A stretch of 64,000 nt of DNA from Glycomyces sambucus (GCF_900102815.1 NZ_FNGF01000007.1:248001-312000); one strand, 5' to 3'; shown: positions 33,940 to 42,297, counted from the first letter of the stretch. Program-made: numbers and translations. The notes: generated from the sequence alone by a model not told the origin.

Positions 33940-34632
33940 TCAGGCCGTCGGGTCGAGCGTCCCCCGGGACGCCTTGCGCCGCAAATAGATTTCCATGAAC
34001 ACCAGGTTGAGCACGATCGAGCCCACGACCGCCGCGGTGTAGGCGGTGCTGAAGAGCGCGTCGAAGTCGCCGCCGTAGTGGCCGTCGAGGAGCGGCAGCT
34101 GGACGGCGATGAACAGGCCCAGGTAGACGCGCAGGTTGACGGCGGCGAAAGTGGCTGCAAAATTGCGCATCATCCACCGCCGGTGGGTCGCGAAGTCGCG
34201 GGCGCGCACCGCGCGGTAGGCGCGCAGGGCCGAGTAGAACCAGAAGACGTCCAGGAGCACGAAGGTCACCAGCGGGATCGGCCCGGCAGTGGTGAGCACG
34301 GCGACGACGATCCCGGTGAGGCTGCCGGGGAGGACGCCCGCGAGGAGGTAGACGCGGCCGAGGGTGCGGTGGACCTTCGGGTGGTTGTCGCGGATCGAGG
34401 CGAAGAACTGGAACGGCCCCACCAGGAGCGCGATCCCGGCGGTCGCGGCGTGGACGACGAGGAACGGCAGGTGGAAGGGCACGTCCTCGCGGATGCCGAC
34501 GCGGGAGTCGACGTCGGGGACCAGGTAGGCGGGCACGGCGTAGAGGACGATCGCGACGCTGAGGATCGCGACGACGAGAACGGTGACGCGGCCCCGGCGC
34601 GCGGGGCGCCTGGTGTCGAGGGTGGCGGTCAT
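33940..34632 (-). CDS. DUF2306 integral membrane protein
   Basis: This 230-residue protein has about seven hydrophobic segments and the conserved DUF2306 pattern HPKVHRTLGRVYLLAGVLPGS and RDFATHRRWMMRNFAATFAAV. The paired His residues may coordinate a metal or haem, but no function is established. GGAG lies 7 nt before the ATG. The divergent MerR regulator and the palindrome between them suggest regulated expression together with the GNAT gene. Confidence 0.8.
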   Translation of the reverse strand: MTATLDTRRPARRGRVTVLVVAILSVAIVLYAVPAYLVPDVDSRVGIREDVPFHLPFLVVHAATAGIALLVGPFQFFASIRDNHPKVHRTLGRVYLLAGVLPGSLTGIVVAVLTTAGPIPLVTFVLLDVFWFYSALRAYRAVRARDFATHRRWMMRNFAATFAAVNLRVYLGLFIAVQLPLLDGHYGGDFDALFSTAYTAAVVGSIVLNLVFMEIYLRRKASRGTLDPTA

Positions 34633-34653
34633 GAGGGGGCTCCAGGTGTGAGT

Positions 34654-34671
34654 TTCACTATCGATAGTGAA
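34654..34671. promoter_or_regulatory. Perfect 18-bp palindrome between the DUF2306 and MerR genes
   Basis: TTCACTATCGATAGTGAA is a perfect palindrome. A second overlapping pair of arms, AGTGA/TCACT (34667-34681 region), extends it. On the minus strand TTGACC-18 nt-TAGCTT lies just upstream, so the palindrome is near the transcription start of the DUF2306 gene. It is the probable site for the adjacent MerR protein. Confidence 0.7.
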
Positions 34672-34723
34672 GCTATCACTTGAGTGGGACGGGGGTCAAC
34701 CGCGCTTCGGGTAAGAAGGAGCC

Positions 34724-35389
34724 ATGCGAATCGGAGAGCTCAGCGCCCGGACCGGGGTCCCCGCGGCCACCATCAAGTACTACGTGCGCGAGGGCCTGCT
34801 CTCCGGCGGCGAGCGCCGCGGCCACAACCGGGTCGAGTACGGCGAGGCGCACGTGCGGCGGCTGCGCCTGGTGCGGGCCATGGTCGAGGTCGGCTCGGTG
34901 CCGATCGCGAAGGTCCGCGAGGTGCTGGCCGAGATCGAGGAGCCCGACCGCGACATCGACAGCACGCTCGGCGTCGCGAGCCGCGCCCTCGCGCAGCACC
35001 GCCTCCCGGCCGAGGAGCCGCGGGCGCAGGACCTCGACCTCGCACGCGAGATCGTCCGGCGCCGGGGCTGGGACGCGATCCACCCCGGCCACCCGTACCT
35101 GCGCATCCTCGCCGACGCGATCGGCCGCCTGCGCGAACTCGACCTGGTCGACATGGTCGACATGACCGGCGAGTACGCGCGGGCGGCGGAGATCGTGGCC
35201 GAGTTCGACCTGGCGCTGCTGTCGACCCGGCGCGAGCGCGACGAGATCCTGGAGGCGATGGTCGTCGGCACGGTCCTCGGCGACGCGATCTTCGAGGCGC
35301 TGCGCCGCATCGCACAGGTCCAGGTCTCCGCGCGGGTATACCAACGAGGACAACAGAAGCCGCTCGAAAGCGAAGACGACTCGTCCTGA
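34724..35389 (+). CDS. MerR-family transcriptional regulator
   Basis: The 221-residue protein has an N-terminal winged HTH (MRIGELSARTGVPAATIKYYVREGLLSGGERRGHNRVEY) and a long helical C-terminal domain with no Cys cluster, so a small-molecule ligand is more likely than a metal. AAGGAG lies 5 nt upstream of ATG 34724. It is divergent from the DUF2306-GNAT pair and probably controls both. A repeat array lies downstream. Confidence 0.85.
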   Translation: MRIGELSARTGVPAATIKYYVREGLLSGGERRGHNRVEYGEAHVRRLRLVRAMVEVGSVPIAKVREVLAEIEEPDRDIDSTLGVASRALAQHRLPAEEPRAQDLDLAREIVRRRGWDAIHPGHPYLRILADAIGRLRELDLVDMVDMTGEYARAAEIVAEFDLALLSTRRERDEILEAMVVGTVLGDAIFEALRRIAQVQVSARVYQRGQQKPLESEDDSS

Positions 35390-35527
35390 GTGGACGGTAT
35401 TTCCGCCGGTCCTCGCACTCCCCCACGCGTGTTCATGCTCGAATGGCAATGTCTGCACTTGTCGGGTTTTTGACTTCGCAAGTCGAATGTGTGGTTCTAC
35501 GCTTATTCCAACGCCAAATGGTGGCGC

Positions 35528-35569
35528 GGCGGCAAAGACCAAGCCTGCTCGACAAGAGACTTTGCCGCC
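35528..35569. repeat. Inverted repeat with 10-bp arms
   Basis: GGCGGCAAAG and CTTTGCCGCC are separated by 22 nt. It could be a terminator of the MerR gene or an end of a small decayed element. Confidence 0.4.
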
Positions 35570-35629
35570 ATCACCAGGAGGCCGTCCGCCGAAGTGGGGT
35601 AGGCGGTCGGCCCAGCGGCGGGGTTCCGA

Positions 35630-35800
35630 CTACCTGGCCCGGAGCCCCGCCGCCTTTTTTGCGGGGCTCCGGGCCAGGTAGTGCAAAAGACATGGTCTGG
35701 CCCGGAACCCCGCCGTCTTTTCTTTGCGGGGCTCCGGGCCAGGTAGTGCAAAAAGGCATGGTCTGGCCCGGAGCCCCGCCGCCTTTTGCGGAACCCCAGG
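35630..35800. repeat. Tandem array of three large hairpin units (period 63-66 bp)
   Basis: Unit 1 is a perfect 21-bp inverted repeat (35630-35650 with 35661-35681) around CGCCTTTTTT. Unit 2 has 16-bp arms (35698-35713 with 35726-35741) with one mismatch. Unit 3 has the same left arm (35764-35779) but a degraded right arm. Units are joined by GGTAGTGCAAAA and CATGGTC. Each could act as a bidirectional terminator. Confidence 0.85.
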
Positions 35801-35805
35801 CGGTT

Positions 35806-36984
35806 CTAAACGAGCTTCCCGTCGCGGGCCGTGATGCGGCCGTTCTTGACGACGAGCGGGCGCGGGTGGTGTTCGAGGACGGCCTCTGAGGGGTTGCGGC
35901 CCTTGAGGGCGACGAGGTCGGCGGTGTCGCCGACGGCGAGTCCGTAGCCGTCGAGCTTGAGCAGCCGCGCGCCGCCGAAGGTGGCGGCATGGAGGGCGAG
36001 TTCGATGTCGGCGTCGCGGCTGAACCCGGCGTTGCGCGTGAACCACTGGGTGCGCTGGAGCAGGTCGCCGGTGCCGTAGGGGCTCCACAGGTCGCGGACG
36101 CCGTCGTTGCCGATGCCCATGGTGACCCCTGCTTCGGCGAGTTCGCGCAGGGGCAGGATCTGCTTGGGCGCCACGGAGGTCAGGCCGATCTGGAGTTCGG
36201 CGAGGTCGGCGATGAGCCGGGCGCGGGTGGCGTCGTCGGCGTCGCACAGGGCGAAGGCGTGGCTGATGACGACCTTGCCGGTGTAGCCGAGGGCGCGGGT
36301 GCGCTCGATGATGAGGTCGAACTCGCGGATGCCGAGGTCGCCGCCGTCGTGGAGGTGGATGTCGATCTCGGCGCCGTAGCGGCCGGCGAGGGCGAAGACG
36401 AGGTCGAGGTGGGTCTCGGCGTCGAGGTCGAACCCGGCGGGGTCGATGCCGCCGATGGACTTGACGCCGGCCTTCAGGGCCTCTTCGAGGAGGTCGGCGG
36501 TGCCGGGGCTGACGAGGATGCCGGTCTGCGGGAAGGCGACGAGTTCGACGTCGATGCGGCCGGCGAGGCGTTCGACGCCTTCGAGGACGGCGTCGACGGC
36601 GCCGGTGCCGATCCCGGGGTCGACGTCGACGTGCGAGCGCGCGTGGGTCGTGCCCGAGGCGGCCATGTTGGTGAGGAGCGCGGTGATGAAGTCGGGGTTG
36701 GGGATGCCGAACTCGGCGCGGCGGTCGGCGCCGTAGGCGATGGCGGCGGCGAGGCCGGGGCCGGCGGTGCGCGGGACCCAGGGGCCGCCCCAGAGGGTCT
36801 TGTCGACGTGCGCGTGGGCGTCGACCAGCCCGGGGATGACGACGGCGCCGGCGAGGTCCTCGACGTGCGCGTCCCCCGCGGCGAGGGCGTCGCCTACAGC
36901 GGCGATGCGGCCGTCACTGACGAGCAGGTCGGTGCGTCCCTCGCGGCCCCAGAGCCGGGCGTCGCGCAGCAGCAGGTCGGTCAT
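35806..36984 (-). CDS. Amidohydrolase-family metal-dependent hydrolase (cytosine deaminase-like)
   Basis: This 392-residue protein has the metal motif VDAHAHVDKTLWGG, a second His in IDIHLHDGGD, VISHAFALCD and the catalytic Asp in GIGNDGVRDLWSPYG. These match the cytosine deaminase/N-isopropylammelide-hydrolase branch of the amidohydrolases. The substrate is not determinable, but the GntR regulator and tandem operator upstream suggest an inducible catabolic enzyme. AAAGGAT lies before ATG 36984. Confidence 0.82.
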   Translation of the reverse strand: MTDLLLRDARLWGREGRTDLLVSDGRIAAVGDALAAGDAHVEDLAGAVVIPGLVDAHAHVDKTLWGGPWVPRTAGPGLAAAIAYGADRRAEFGIPNPDFITALLTNMAASGTTHARSHVDVDPGIGTGAVDAVLEGVERLAGRIDVELVAFPQTGILVSPGTADLLEEALKAGVKSIGGIDPAGFDLDAETHLDLVFALAGRYGAEIDIHLHDGGDLGIREFDLIIERTRALGYTGKVVISHAFALCDADDATRARLIADLAELQIGLTSVAPKQILPLRELAEAGVTMGIGNDGVRDLWSPYGTGDLLQRTQWFTRNAGFSRDADIELALHAATFGGARLLKLDGYGLAVGDTADLVALKGRNPSEAVLEHHPRPLVVKNGRITARDGKLV

Positions 36985-37019
36985 GTGTCGATCCTTTCCC
37001 CTTCAGGTCCGCTCTTAGC

Positions 37020-37047
37020 GGTATACCATTAACATCGACGGTATACC
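37020..37047. promoter_or_regulatory. Two GntR-type operators between the amidohydrolase and GntR genes
   Basis: Two identical GGTATACC palindromes (37020-37027 and 37040-37047) lie 20 bp apart, about two helical turns, in the divergent gap. FCD-type GntR proteins bind such short TATAC-centred palindromes. Confidence 0.75.
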
Positions 37048-37089
37048 TTTGACGGGTTTCCGTCCACCGGGGGCGGCAGAGGGGGCGAC

Positions 37090-38307
37090 ATGGGCAGAGC
37101 CGACCAGGTCTACGGGGCGCTGCGCGAGCGCATCGTCACCGTCGGGCTCCGCCCCGGCGCCCGCCTCATCGAACGCGACCTCGCCGCCGAGTTCGAGGTC
37201 TCCCGCATCCCCCTGCGCGAAGCCCTCCAGCGCCTCGCCGCCGACGGCCTCGTCACCACCGTCCCCGGCCAGGGCAGCATCGTCACCGTCCCCACCCCCA
37301 AGGACATCGCCGACCTCTTCGACGTGCGCGCCGGCCTCGAACCCGTCGCCGCCCGCCTCGCCGCCGCCAACGCCGGCCCGCGCGACCTCGACCGGCTCAA
37401 GGAGTGCGTCCGCCCCCGCACCGACGCCGAGACCCGCACCGAGGCCAACGCCGCGTTCCACCGCGAACTCGTCGCCGCCGCCCGCAACCCGCTCCTCGCC
37501 CAGATCATGGAGCCGCTGGAGGCGCGCATGCGGTGGCTGTTCCACCTCACCGTCGAACGCGATCCCGTGCGCCAGCGCGAGGAGCACGCCGAACTCCTCG
37601 ACGCGCTCATGGCCCCCGACGCCGACCGCGCCGCCGCGGTCGCCCTCGCGCACATCGAGGACGGCCGCGCGTTCACCCTGGAGGCGGCGCGCCGCTGGCA
37701 GCTCGAAGCGGTGGACGTGGTCGAGGCGACGAAGACCCGCCGCCGGAGGGTCGGCGCGGAGTTAGCGCCAGAGCTGGTGGAGCGCGATCTCCAGCTCGCC
37801 GAGCATCCCGCGCAGCAGGGGCATCGACAGGCCGATCACGGTGCCCGGGTCGCCCTCGATGCGGTCGATGAACGCCGAGCCGTACCCGTCGAGGGTGAAG
37901 GACCCGGCGACGTGGAGCGGTTCGCCCGTGGCGACGTACGCGGCGATCTCCTCGTCGGAGACCTCCGCGAAGTGGACCACGGTGCCGGAGGCGCGCACGA
38001 TCTGCCGGTCGGCCTCGGTGTCGACGAGGCAATGTCCGGTGTAGAGCGTCCCGGAGCTGCCGCGCATGCGCTTCCACCGGGAGGTCGCCTCCTCGGGGCC
38101 CTCGGGCTTGCCGAGGATCTCGTGCCCGAAGTGGAGCACGGAGTCGCAGCCGAGGACGAGCGAGCCGGGGCTGACCTGGTCGAGGACGGCCTGGGCCTTG
38201 AGTTCGGCGAGGGCGCTGGCGAGTTCGGCCGGGTCGTGGCCCATGACCTGGCTCTCGTCGACGCCGGAGACGATGACGAGCGGTTCGATCCCGGCGGCCT
38301 TGAGTAG
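37090..38307 (+). CDS. GntR/FCD-family regulator whose frame lacks its expected stop
   Basis: Residues 1-70 form a GntR winged HTH (VYGALRERIVTVGLRPGARLIERDLAAEFEVSRIPLREALQRL), and about 80-215 an FCD ligand domain (LFDVRAGLEPVAARLAA ... FHRELVAAARNPLLAQIM). Such proteins normally end near residue 220 (about 37760). Here the frame stays open for 180 more residues, entirely antisense to maf (37762-38391), and that tail has no domain. A stop at 37763-37765 exists in another frame, so a single-base indel near 37700-37760 is the simplest explanation. Only the part to about 37765 should be trusted. A GGGGG-type ribosome binding site precedes ATG 37090. Confidence 0.7.
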   Translation: MGRADQVYGALRERIVTVGLRPGARLIERDLAAEFEVSRIPLREALQRLAADGLVTTVPGQGSIVTVPTPKDIADLFDVRAGLEPVAARLAAANAGPRDLDRLKECVRPRTDAETRTEANAAFHRELVAAARNPLLAQIMEPLEARMRWLFHLTVERDPVRQREEHAELLDALMAPDADRAAAVALAHIEDGRAFTLEAARRWQLEAVDVVEATKTRRRRVGAELAPELVERDLQLAEHPAQQGHRQADHGARVALDAVDERRAVPVEGEGPGDVERFARGDVRGDLLVGDLREVDHGAGGAHDLPVGLGVDEAMSGVERPGAAAHALPPGGRLLGALGLAEDLVPEVEHGVAAEDERAGADLVEDGLGLEFGEGAGEFGRVVAHDLALVDAGDDDERFDPGGLE

Positions 38308-38391
38308 TTCCCGCCGCGCGGGCGACTGGGACGCCAGTACGAACGGACGCGCCGCTTCGCTCCGCGAAGCCTGCGGGAAGGGCCGGCTCAA
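37762..38391 (-). CDS. maf: Maf-family nucleotide pyrophosphatase
   Basis: The 209-residue protein begins RPFVLASQSPARRELLKAAGIEP, with ILGKPEGPEEA and GSFTLDGYGSAFIDRIEGDPGTVIGLSM, all Maf hallmarks. Maf proteins hydrolyse non-canonical or modified NTPs (dTTP/UTP or m7GTP branches). It probably starts at TTG 38391, which overlaps the accE stop as TTGA, so it is coupled to the carboxylase genes. The antisense strand is open because the GntR frame runs through it. Confidence 0.85.
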   Translation of the reverse strand: MSRPFPQASRSEAARPFVLASQSPARRELLKAAGIEPLVIVSGVDESQVMGHDPAELASALAELKAQAVLDQVSPGSLVLGCDSVLHFGHEILGKPEGPEEATSRWKRMRGSSGTLYTGHCLVDTEADRQIVRASGTVVHFAEVSDEEIAAYVATGEPLHVAGSFTLDGYGSAFIDRIEGDPGTVIGLSMPLLRGMLGELEIALHQLWR

Positions 38392-38597
38392 CGGTCCGTC
38401 CCGCGGCGGGCGGGGACGGCGGTGTCGCGCCAGGAGCGGCGCACGCGCAGCTTCAGGCCGGGGTTCGACCAGGCGGCGCGGCGCCGCGGCGCCTCGGTCT
38501 CCTCGACCGGCCGCGGCAGGGCCGTGATGAGGCCGACCAGCGCGGCCAGCTCCTCATCGGTGGGGTTGCCTCGGAGGACCTTGAGCTCCAGACCCAT
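38388..38597 (-). CDS. accE: Acyl-CoA carboxylase epsilon subunit
   Basis: The 69-residue protein has the epsilon-subunit signature LKVLRGNPTDEELAALVGLI near the N-terminus and a basic C-terminus. In actinobacteria this small subunit stabilises the AccA3-AccD/PccB complex. ATG 38597 has GAGGAG upstream and follows the NYN gene stop by 2 bp. Its stop overlaps the maf TTG start. Confidence 0.85.
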   Translation of the reverse strand: MGLELKVLRGNPTDEELAALVGLITALPRPVEETEAPRRRAAWSNPGLKLRVRRSWRDTAVPARRGTDR

Positions 38598-38599
38598 CG

Positions 38600-39613
38600 C
38601 TACTCCTCGTCGAAATCGAACTCGCGGTGCACCCGCTCCCAGAACCCGTCGCGGACCCAGATCCGCGCTTCGGGGTGGTCGCGTAGAGAGTAGCCGAGTT
38701 CCTTCTCCGCTTCTACTAGCAGCTCCTTGTCGATGACGGTGGGGAGCTGCGGGCCCGGCAGGAGGTCCGCTATGTTGTCGGCGCCCCGGGTCAGGAGCCA
38801 TTTGTGGCCGACGTACTCGCCGATGGAGCGGACGGTCTCGGGGTCGAGCTTCTCTCCGGTCTGGGTGGTGCGGACGAACTTGGGCCGGGCCGACTCCGCC
38901 TGGGCGAGGGCGTCGGCCGCGGTCATGGTGACGGCCACGGACTGGCGCGTGCCGAACACGACCGCAGGGTTGGGCACGCGCGGCTCCGGCTGGGCCATGG
39001 GGGCGCCGACCATGCCGTGGGTCGCCGCGGCGGCGGTGCCGCTCTTGGTGAAGTACGCCTTGAGCTCTTCGGACTCGATGGTCTCGACGGTGTCGGACTC
39101 CCAGACGAGGCGTTCGGCCTGGTTGGTGCCGTAGGGCGGTTCGACGCCCCAGAGGTGGACGCGGACGCCGTACGCCTGGGCGACCTCGACGGCGGGGACC
39201 ATGTCCTCGTCGCCGGCGAGGAGGATGGCCTCGTGGATGGCGCGGTGGCGGGCCAGGAGCTCCAGGTCGGAGCGGATCTGGGCGTCGACGCCCTTCTGCT
39301 GGCCGCGGGAGTTGAGGTTGCCGAGGCGGACCTTGACGTAGTCCATGTTCGCGATGACGCGCTGGTCGACGGTGGGGACGCGGTCGCGGGCGGCGTCGAA
39401 CCAGTACAGGCGCAGGAGTTCGCCGTCGGAGAGGCGGATCGCGGCGCGTTCGATGAGCGATTTGATGAGCTTCTCGGCGTCGACGCGGTAGTCGCGGCGG
39501 GAGGTGGCGTCGAGGAGGAGTTCCGCGGCGGCGGCGTAGAGGTAGCCGACGTCGATGAGGATCGCGTACCGCCGGGACGGCAGTCCGGGAAGCATTCCTC
39601 CGATTGGTGTCAT
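38600..39613 (-). CDS. NYN-domain (PIN-like) putative ribonuclease
   Basis: This 337-residue protein has an N-terminal NYN/LabA-like domain (YAILIDVGYLYAAAAELL ... RLYWFDAARD ... KVRLGNLNSRGQQKGVDAQIRSDLELLARH ... AILLAGDEDMVPAVEVAQAYGVRVHLWGV), with the acidic residues of a PIN-type nuclease. A linker follows, then a C-terminal region (LDPETVRSIGEYVGHKWLL ... ARIWVRDGFWERVHREFDFDEE) of unknown role. ATG 39613 is preferred over 39628. It lies between accD and accE, which are normally adjacent. Confidence 0.8.
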   Translation of the reverse strand: MTPIGGMLPGLPSRRYAILIDVGYLYAAAAELLLDATSRRDYRVDAEKLIKSLIERAAIRLSDGELLRLYWFDAARDRVPTVDQRVIANMDYVKVRLGNLNSRGQQKGVDAQIRSDLELLARHRAIHEAILLAGDEDMVPAVEVAQAYGVRVHLWGVEPPYGTNQAERLVWESDTVETIESEELKAYFTKSGTAAAATHGMVGAPMAQPEPRVPNPAVVFGTRQSVAVTMTAADALAQAESARPKFVRTTQTGEKLDPETVRSIGEYVGHKWLLTRGADNIADLLPGPQLPTVIDKELLVEAEKELGYSLRDHPEARIWVRDGFWERVHREFDFDEE

Positions 39614-39636
39614 CGCCCACACTCCCAATATCCGGT

Positions 39637-39651
39637 GGGACGATTCGTCCC
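39637..39651. promoter_or_regulatory. 15-bp palindrome upstream of the NYN gene
   Basis: GGGACGA-T-TCGTCCC forms a perfect inverted repeat 24 bp upstream of the start codon. It may be an operator. Confidence 0.4.
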
Positions 39652-39844
39652 GCTTCCCCCAGCTGTATAGACGGTACCCGGATCGGACTCCTGGGATGGG
39701 AGTGGTGCGCGCCGCTCCTGCCGGAAATGCGGTTTCCGCCGGTAGCCGGGGTGCGGGCGGGTCGGACGCGGGGCGTGCTCACCGGATCGGGTGAGTTCTC
39801 GGCGCGGTCGGAGGCGGGACGGGGGCGCGGTCAAGGGCGCGGAC

Positions 39845-39875
39845 GGGGGCGGCGCGGCCGGGCCGCGCCGCCCCC
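39845..39875. terminator. GC-rich hairpin after accD
   Basis: A 13-bp perfect stem (39845-39857 with 39863-39875) lies 7 bp beyond the accD stop on the leftward strand. It would separate accD from the NYN-accE-maf genes. Confidence 0.6.
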
Positions 39876-39882
39876 TCGCGTG

Positions 39883-41457
39883 CTAGAGCGGGATGTTGCC
39901 GTGCTTCTTGGCGGGCAGCTCGTCGCGCTTGGAGGCGTTCATGCGCAGGCCGCGCACGAGCATCGCGCGGGTCTCGCGCGGCTGGATGACCGCGTCGATG
40001 AGGCCCAGTTCGGCGGCGACGTACGGGTTGTTCAGCTTCTCCTCGTACTCCGACATGAGCTCGGCGCGCGCGGCCTGCTCGTCGTCGGCCTTCGCGAGCT
40101 CGCGGCGGTAGAGGATGTTGACCGCGCCCTGGGAGCCCATGACGGCGATCTCGGCGGTCGGCCAGGCCAGGCACAGGTCGGCGCCGACGCCCTTGGAGCC
40201 CATGACGCAGTACGCGCCGCCGTAGTCCTTGCGGCAGACGACGGTGAGCTTGGGGACGGTGGCCTCGGCGTACGCGTAGATGAGCTTGGCGCCGCGGCGG
40301 ATGATCCCGTCGTGCTCCTGCGAGGTGCCCGGCAGGAAGCCCGGGACGTCGACGAAGGAGATGATCGGGATGTTGAAGGCGTCGCAGAAGCGGATGAACC
40401 GCGCGGCCTTCTCCGAGGCGTCGATGTCGAGGCAGCCGGCGAAGTGCATGGGCTGGTTGGCGACGACGCCGACGGGCTTGCCGTCGAGGCGCCCGAAGCC
40501 GGTGAGGATGTTCTTCGCGAACAGCGACTGGGTCTCCAGGAACTCGCCCTCGTCGAGGACGGACTCGACGACCTTGTGCATGTCGTAGGGCTGGTTCGCG
40601 GAGTTCGGGATGACCGTGTCGAGCGCGAGGTCGTCGGCGGTGAGGTCGAGCTCGAAGTCCTTCGACTCGTAGGCCGGGGGCTCGTCGAGGTTGTTCGACG
40701 GCAGGTACGAGAGCAGGTGCTTGACGTACTCGAGCGCGTCGCCCTCGTCGGAGGCGAGGTAGTGGGCGTTGCCCGCGACGGCGTTGTGGGTGCGGGCGCC
40801 GCCCAGCTCCTCCATGCCGACGTCCTCGCCGGTCACCGCGCGGACCACGTCCGGGCCGGTGATGAACATGTGGCTGGTCTGGTCGACCATGATCGTGAAG
40901 TCGGTGATCGCCGGGGAGTACACGGCGCCGCCCGCGCACGGGCCCATGATGAGCGAGATCTGCGGGATCACGCCGGAGGCGCGCACGTTGCGGAAGAAGA
41001 TGCTGGAGTAGCCGCCGAGGGACGCCACGCCCTCCTGGATGCGGGCGCCGCCGGAGTCGGAGATGCCGATGATCGGGCGGCCGGTGCGCATGGCGAGGTC
41101 CTGGACCTTCGCGATCTTCTCGCCCGAGACCTGCCCGAGCGAGCCGCCGAGGACGGTGAAGTCCTGGGCGAACACGCAGACCTCGCGGCCCTCGATGGTG
41201 CCGTAGCCGGTGACGACGCCGTCGCCGTAGGGCCGGTTGGCCTCCATGCCGAAGCTGGTCGAGTGGTGCCGGCGGAGGCTGTCGAGTTCGACGAACGACC
41301 CCTCGTCGAGCAGTTCCTCCAGACGCTCGCGCGCGGTGCGCTTGCCCTTCTCGTGCTGCTTCTCAATCGCCCGGGGGTTCCCGGTGGCCGATTCGGAGAG
41401 GCGCTCGGCCAGGTCGGCGAGCCGCCCGGCGGTCGTGTGGAAGTCGATGTCGGTCAC
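39883..41457 (-). CDS. Acyl-CoA carboxylase carboxyltransferase beta subunit (PccB/AccD type)
   Basis: The 524-residue carboxyltransferase transfers CO2 from carboxybiotin to acetyl- or propionyl-CoA for fatty-acid precursors. Oxyanion-hole loops are visible as [19 protein letters not shown] and [18 protein letters not shown] in the N-terminal half and [20 protein letters not shown] and [16 protein letters not shown] in the C-terminal half. It ends AKKHGNIPL, typical of PccB/AccD5. GTG 41457 follows TACGAT (41470-41465) by 7 nt. It is divergent from birA, the ligase that biotinylates its partner subunit. Confidence 0.93.
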   Translation of the reverse strand: MTDIDFHTTAGRLADLAERLSESATGNPRAIEKQHEKGKRTARERLEELLDEGSFVELDSLRRHHSTSFGMEANRPYGDGVVTGYGTIEGREVCVFAQDFTVLGGSLGQVSGEKIAKVQDLAMRTGRPIIGISDSGGARIQEGVASLGGYSSIFFRNVRASGVIPQISLIMGPCAGGAVYSPAITDFTIMVDQTSHMFITGPDVVRAVTGEDVGMEELGGARTHNAVAGNAHYLASDEGDALEYVKHLLSYLPSNNLDEPPAYESKDFELDLTADDLALDTVIPNSANQPYDMHKVVESVLDEGEFLETQSLFAKNILTGFGRLDGKPVGVVANQPMHFAGCLDIDASEKAARFIRFCDAFNIPIISFVDVPGFLPGTSQEHDGIIRRGAKLIYAYAEATVPKLTVVCRKDYGGAYCVMGSKGVGADLCLAWPTAEIAVMGSQGAVNILYRRELAKADDEQAARAELMSEYEEKLNNPYVAAELGLIDAVIQPRETRAMLVRGLRMNASKRDELPAKKHGNIPL

Positions 41458-41464
41458 GCTTCGG

Positions 41465-41493
41465 ATCGTATCGACTCCCCCGGTGGCTACGCT
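41465..41493. promoter_or_regulatory. Divergent leaderless promoters of accD and birA
   Basis: The leftward -10 TACGAT (41470-41465) is 7 nt from the accD GTG. The rightward -10 TACGCT (41488-41493) is 6 nt from the birA GTG 41500. Both fit in the 42-bp gap, so the two genes may be coordinated. Confidence 0.7.
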
Positions 41494-41499
41494 ATGCGC

Positions 41500-42297
41500 G
41501 TGGACACAGCGATGAGAAAGCCACTGGACCGGCACGTCCTTCGGACGCTGTTGTCGGAGAAGTCCGACTTCTGGACCCAGGTCGATGTGGTGGGGGTCAC
41601 GGGGTCGACGAACGCGGACCTGGCCGAGGCCGCCCGGCACGGGGCGGAGCAGGGGCGGGTCCTCATCGCCGAGGAGCAGGTGAGCGGCCGCGGCCGCCTC
41701 GACCGGCGCTGGGAGAGCCCGGCGGGCGCGAGCCTCATGATGTCGTTCCTGCTGCGCCCGACCCAGCCGCGCGAGCGCTGGGGGACGTTGAGCATCGCCA
41801 CCGCCGTGGCGCTCGAAGAGGCCCTGCACGCGGTGTGCGGGGTGCGCGCGAAGCTCAAGTGGCCCAACGACGTCCTCATCGACGGCAGGAAGGTCTGCGG
41901 CATCCTCGCCCAGGCCGAGGGCGGCGCGGTGGTCGTCGGCGCGGGACTGAACGTGTCGCTGACCGAGGACGAGCTGCCCGTCCCGGGGGCCGTCTCGCTG
42001 CTGCTGGCCGGGGCGTCGACCCTGGCGCGCGAGGAGATCGCCGCGGCGTTCCTCGCGCACGTCGCGGCCGTGTACCGCACCTGGGAGGTGCAGGGCCCCG
42101 GCCCGGTCGTGGAGCGCTGGGAGCGAAACTCCGACACGCTGGGGAGACAGGTCGCGGTATCGTTCCCGAACGGCCGCAACCTGACCGGCCGAGCCGTCGG
42201 CATCGACGCCGACGGCCGCCTGCGTGTGGACCCCGGCGACGGGCCGGTGGAGACGGTCGCCGCCGGCGACGTCGTCCATCTGCGGCCCCGGGCGTGA
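41500..42297 (+). CDS. birA: Biotin-[acetyl-CoA-carboxylase] ligase BirA (monofunctional)
   Basis: The 265-residue enzyme activates biotin with ATP and attaches it to the carboxylase BCCP domain. Motifs are [37 protein letters not shown] and [17 protein letters not shown]. The C-terminal SH3-like domain is present ([24 protein letters not shown]). It lacks the N-terminal HTH of E. coli BirA, so it is not a repressor. GTG 41500 is chosen for its leaderless spacing; ATG 41494 lies directly after the -10 box and is less likely. Confidence 0.92.
   Translation: MDTAMRKPLDRHVLRTLLSEKSDFWTQVDVVGVTGSTNADLAEAARHGAEQGRVLIAEEQVSGRGRLDRRWESPAGASLMMSFLLRPTQPRERWGTLSIATAVALEEALHAVCGVRAKLKWPNDVLIDGRKVCGILAQAEGGAVVVGAGLNVSLTEDELPVPGAVSLLLAGASTLAREEIAAAFLAHVAAVYRTWEVQGPGPVVERWERNSDTLGRQVAVSFPNGRNLTGRAVGIDADGRLRVDPGDGPVETVAAGDVVHLRPRA

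Larger units (their letters stand above)
35390..35805. other. Repeat-bearing region between the convergent MerR and amidohydrolase genes
   Basis: No credible gene is seen. The left part is AT-richer and holds an inverted repeat GGCGGCAAAG / CTTTGCCGCC (35528-35537 with 35560-35569). The right part is the tandem hairpin array at 35630-35800. Apparent open frames across the array encode repetitive basic peptides and are not supported. Confidence 0.65.

Noticed and set aside
35503..35751. Apparent small repeat protein with YLARSPAKK-type repeats
   Set aside because: It arises from the tandem hairpin array read through. It lacks a ribosome binding site, and its repeats mirror DNA inverted repeats rather than protein structure.
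35630..35800. Possible CRISPR array
   Set aside because: Units are themselves long inverted repeats with near-identical linkers, no unique spacers, and no cas genes nearby.
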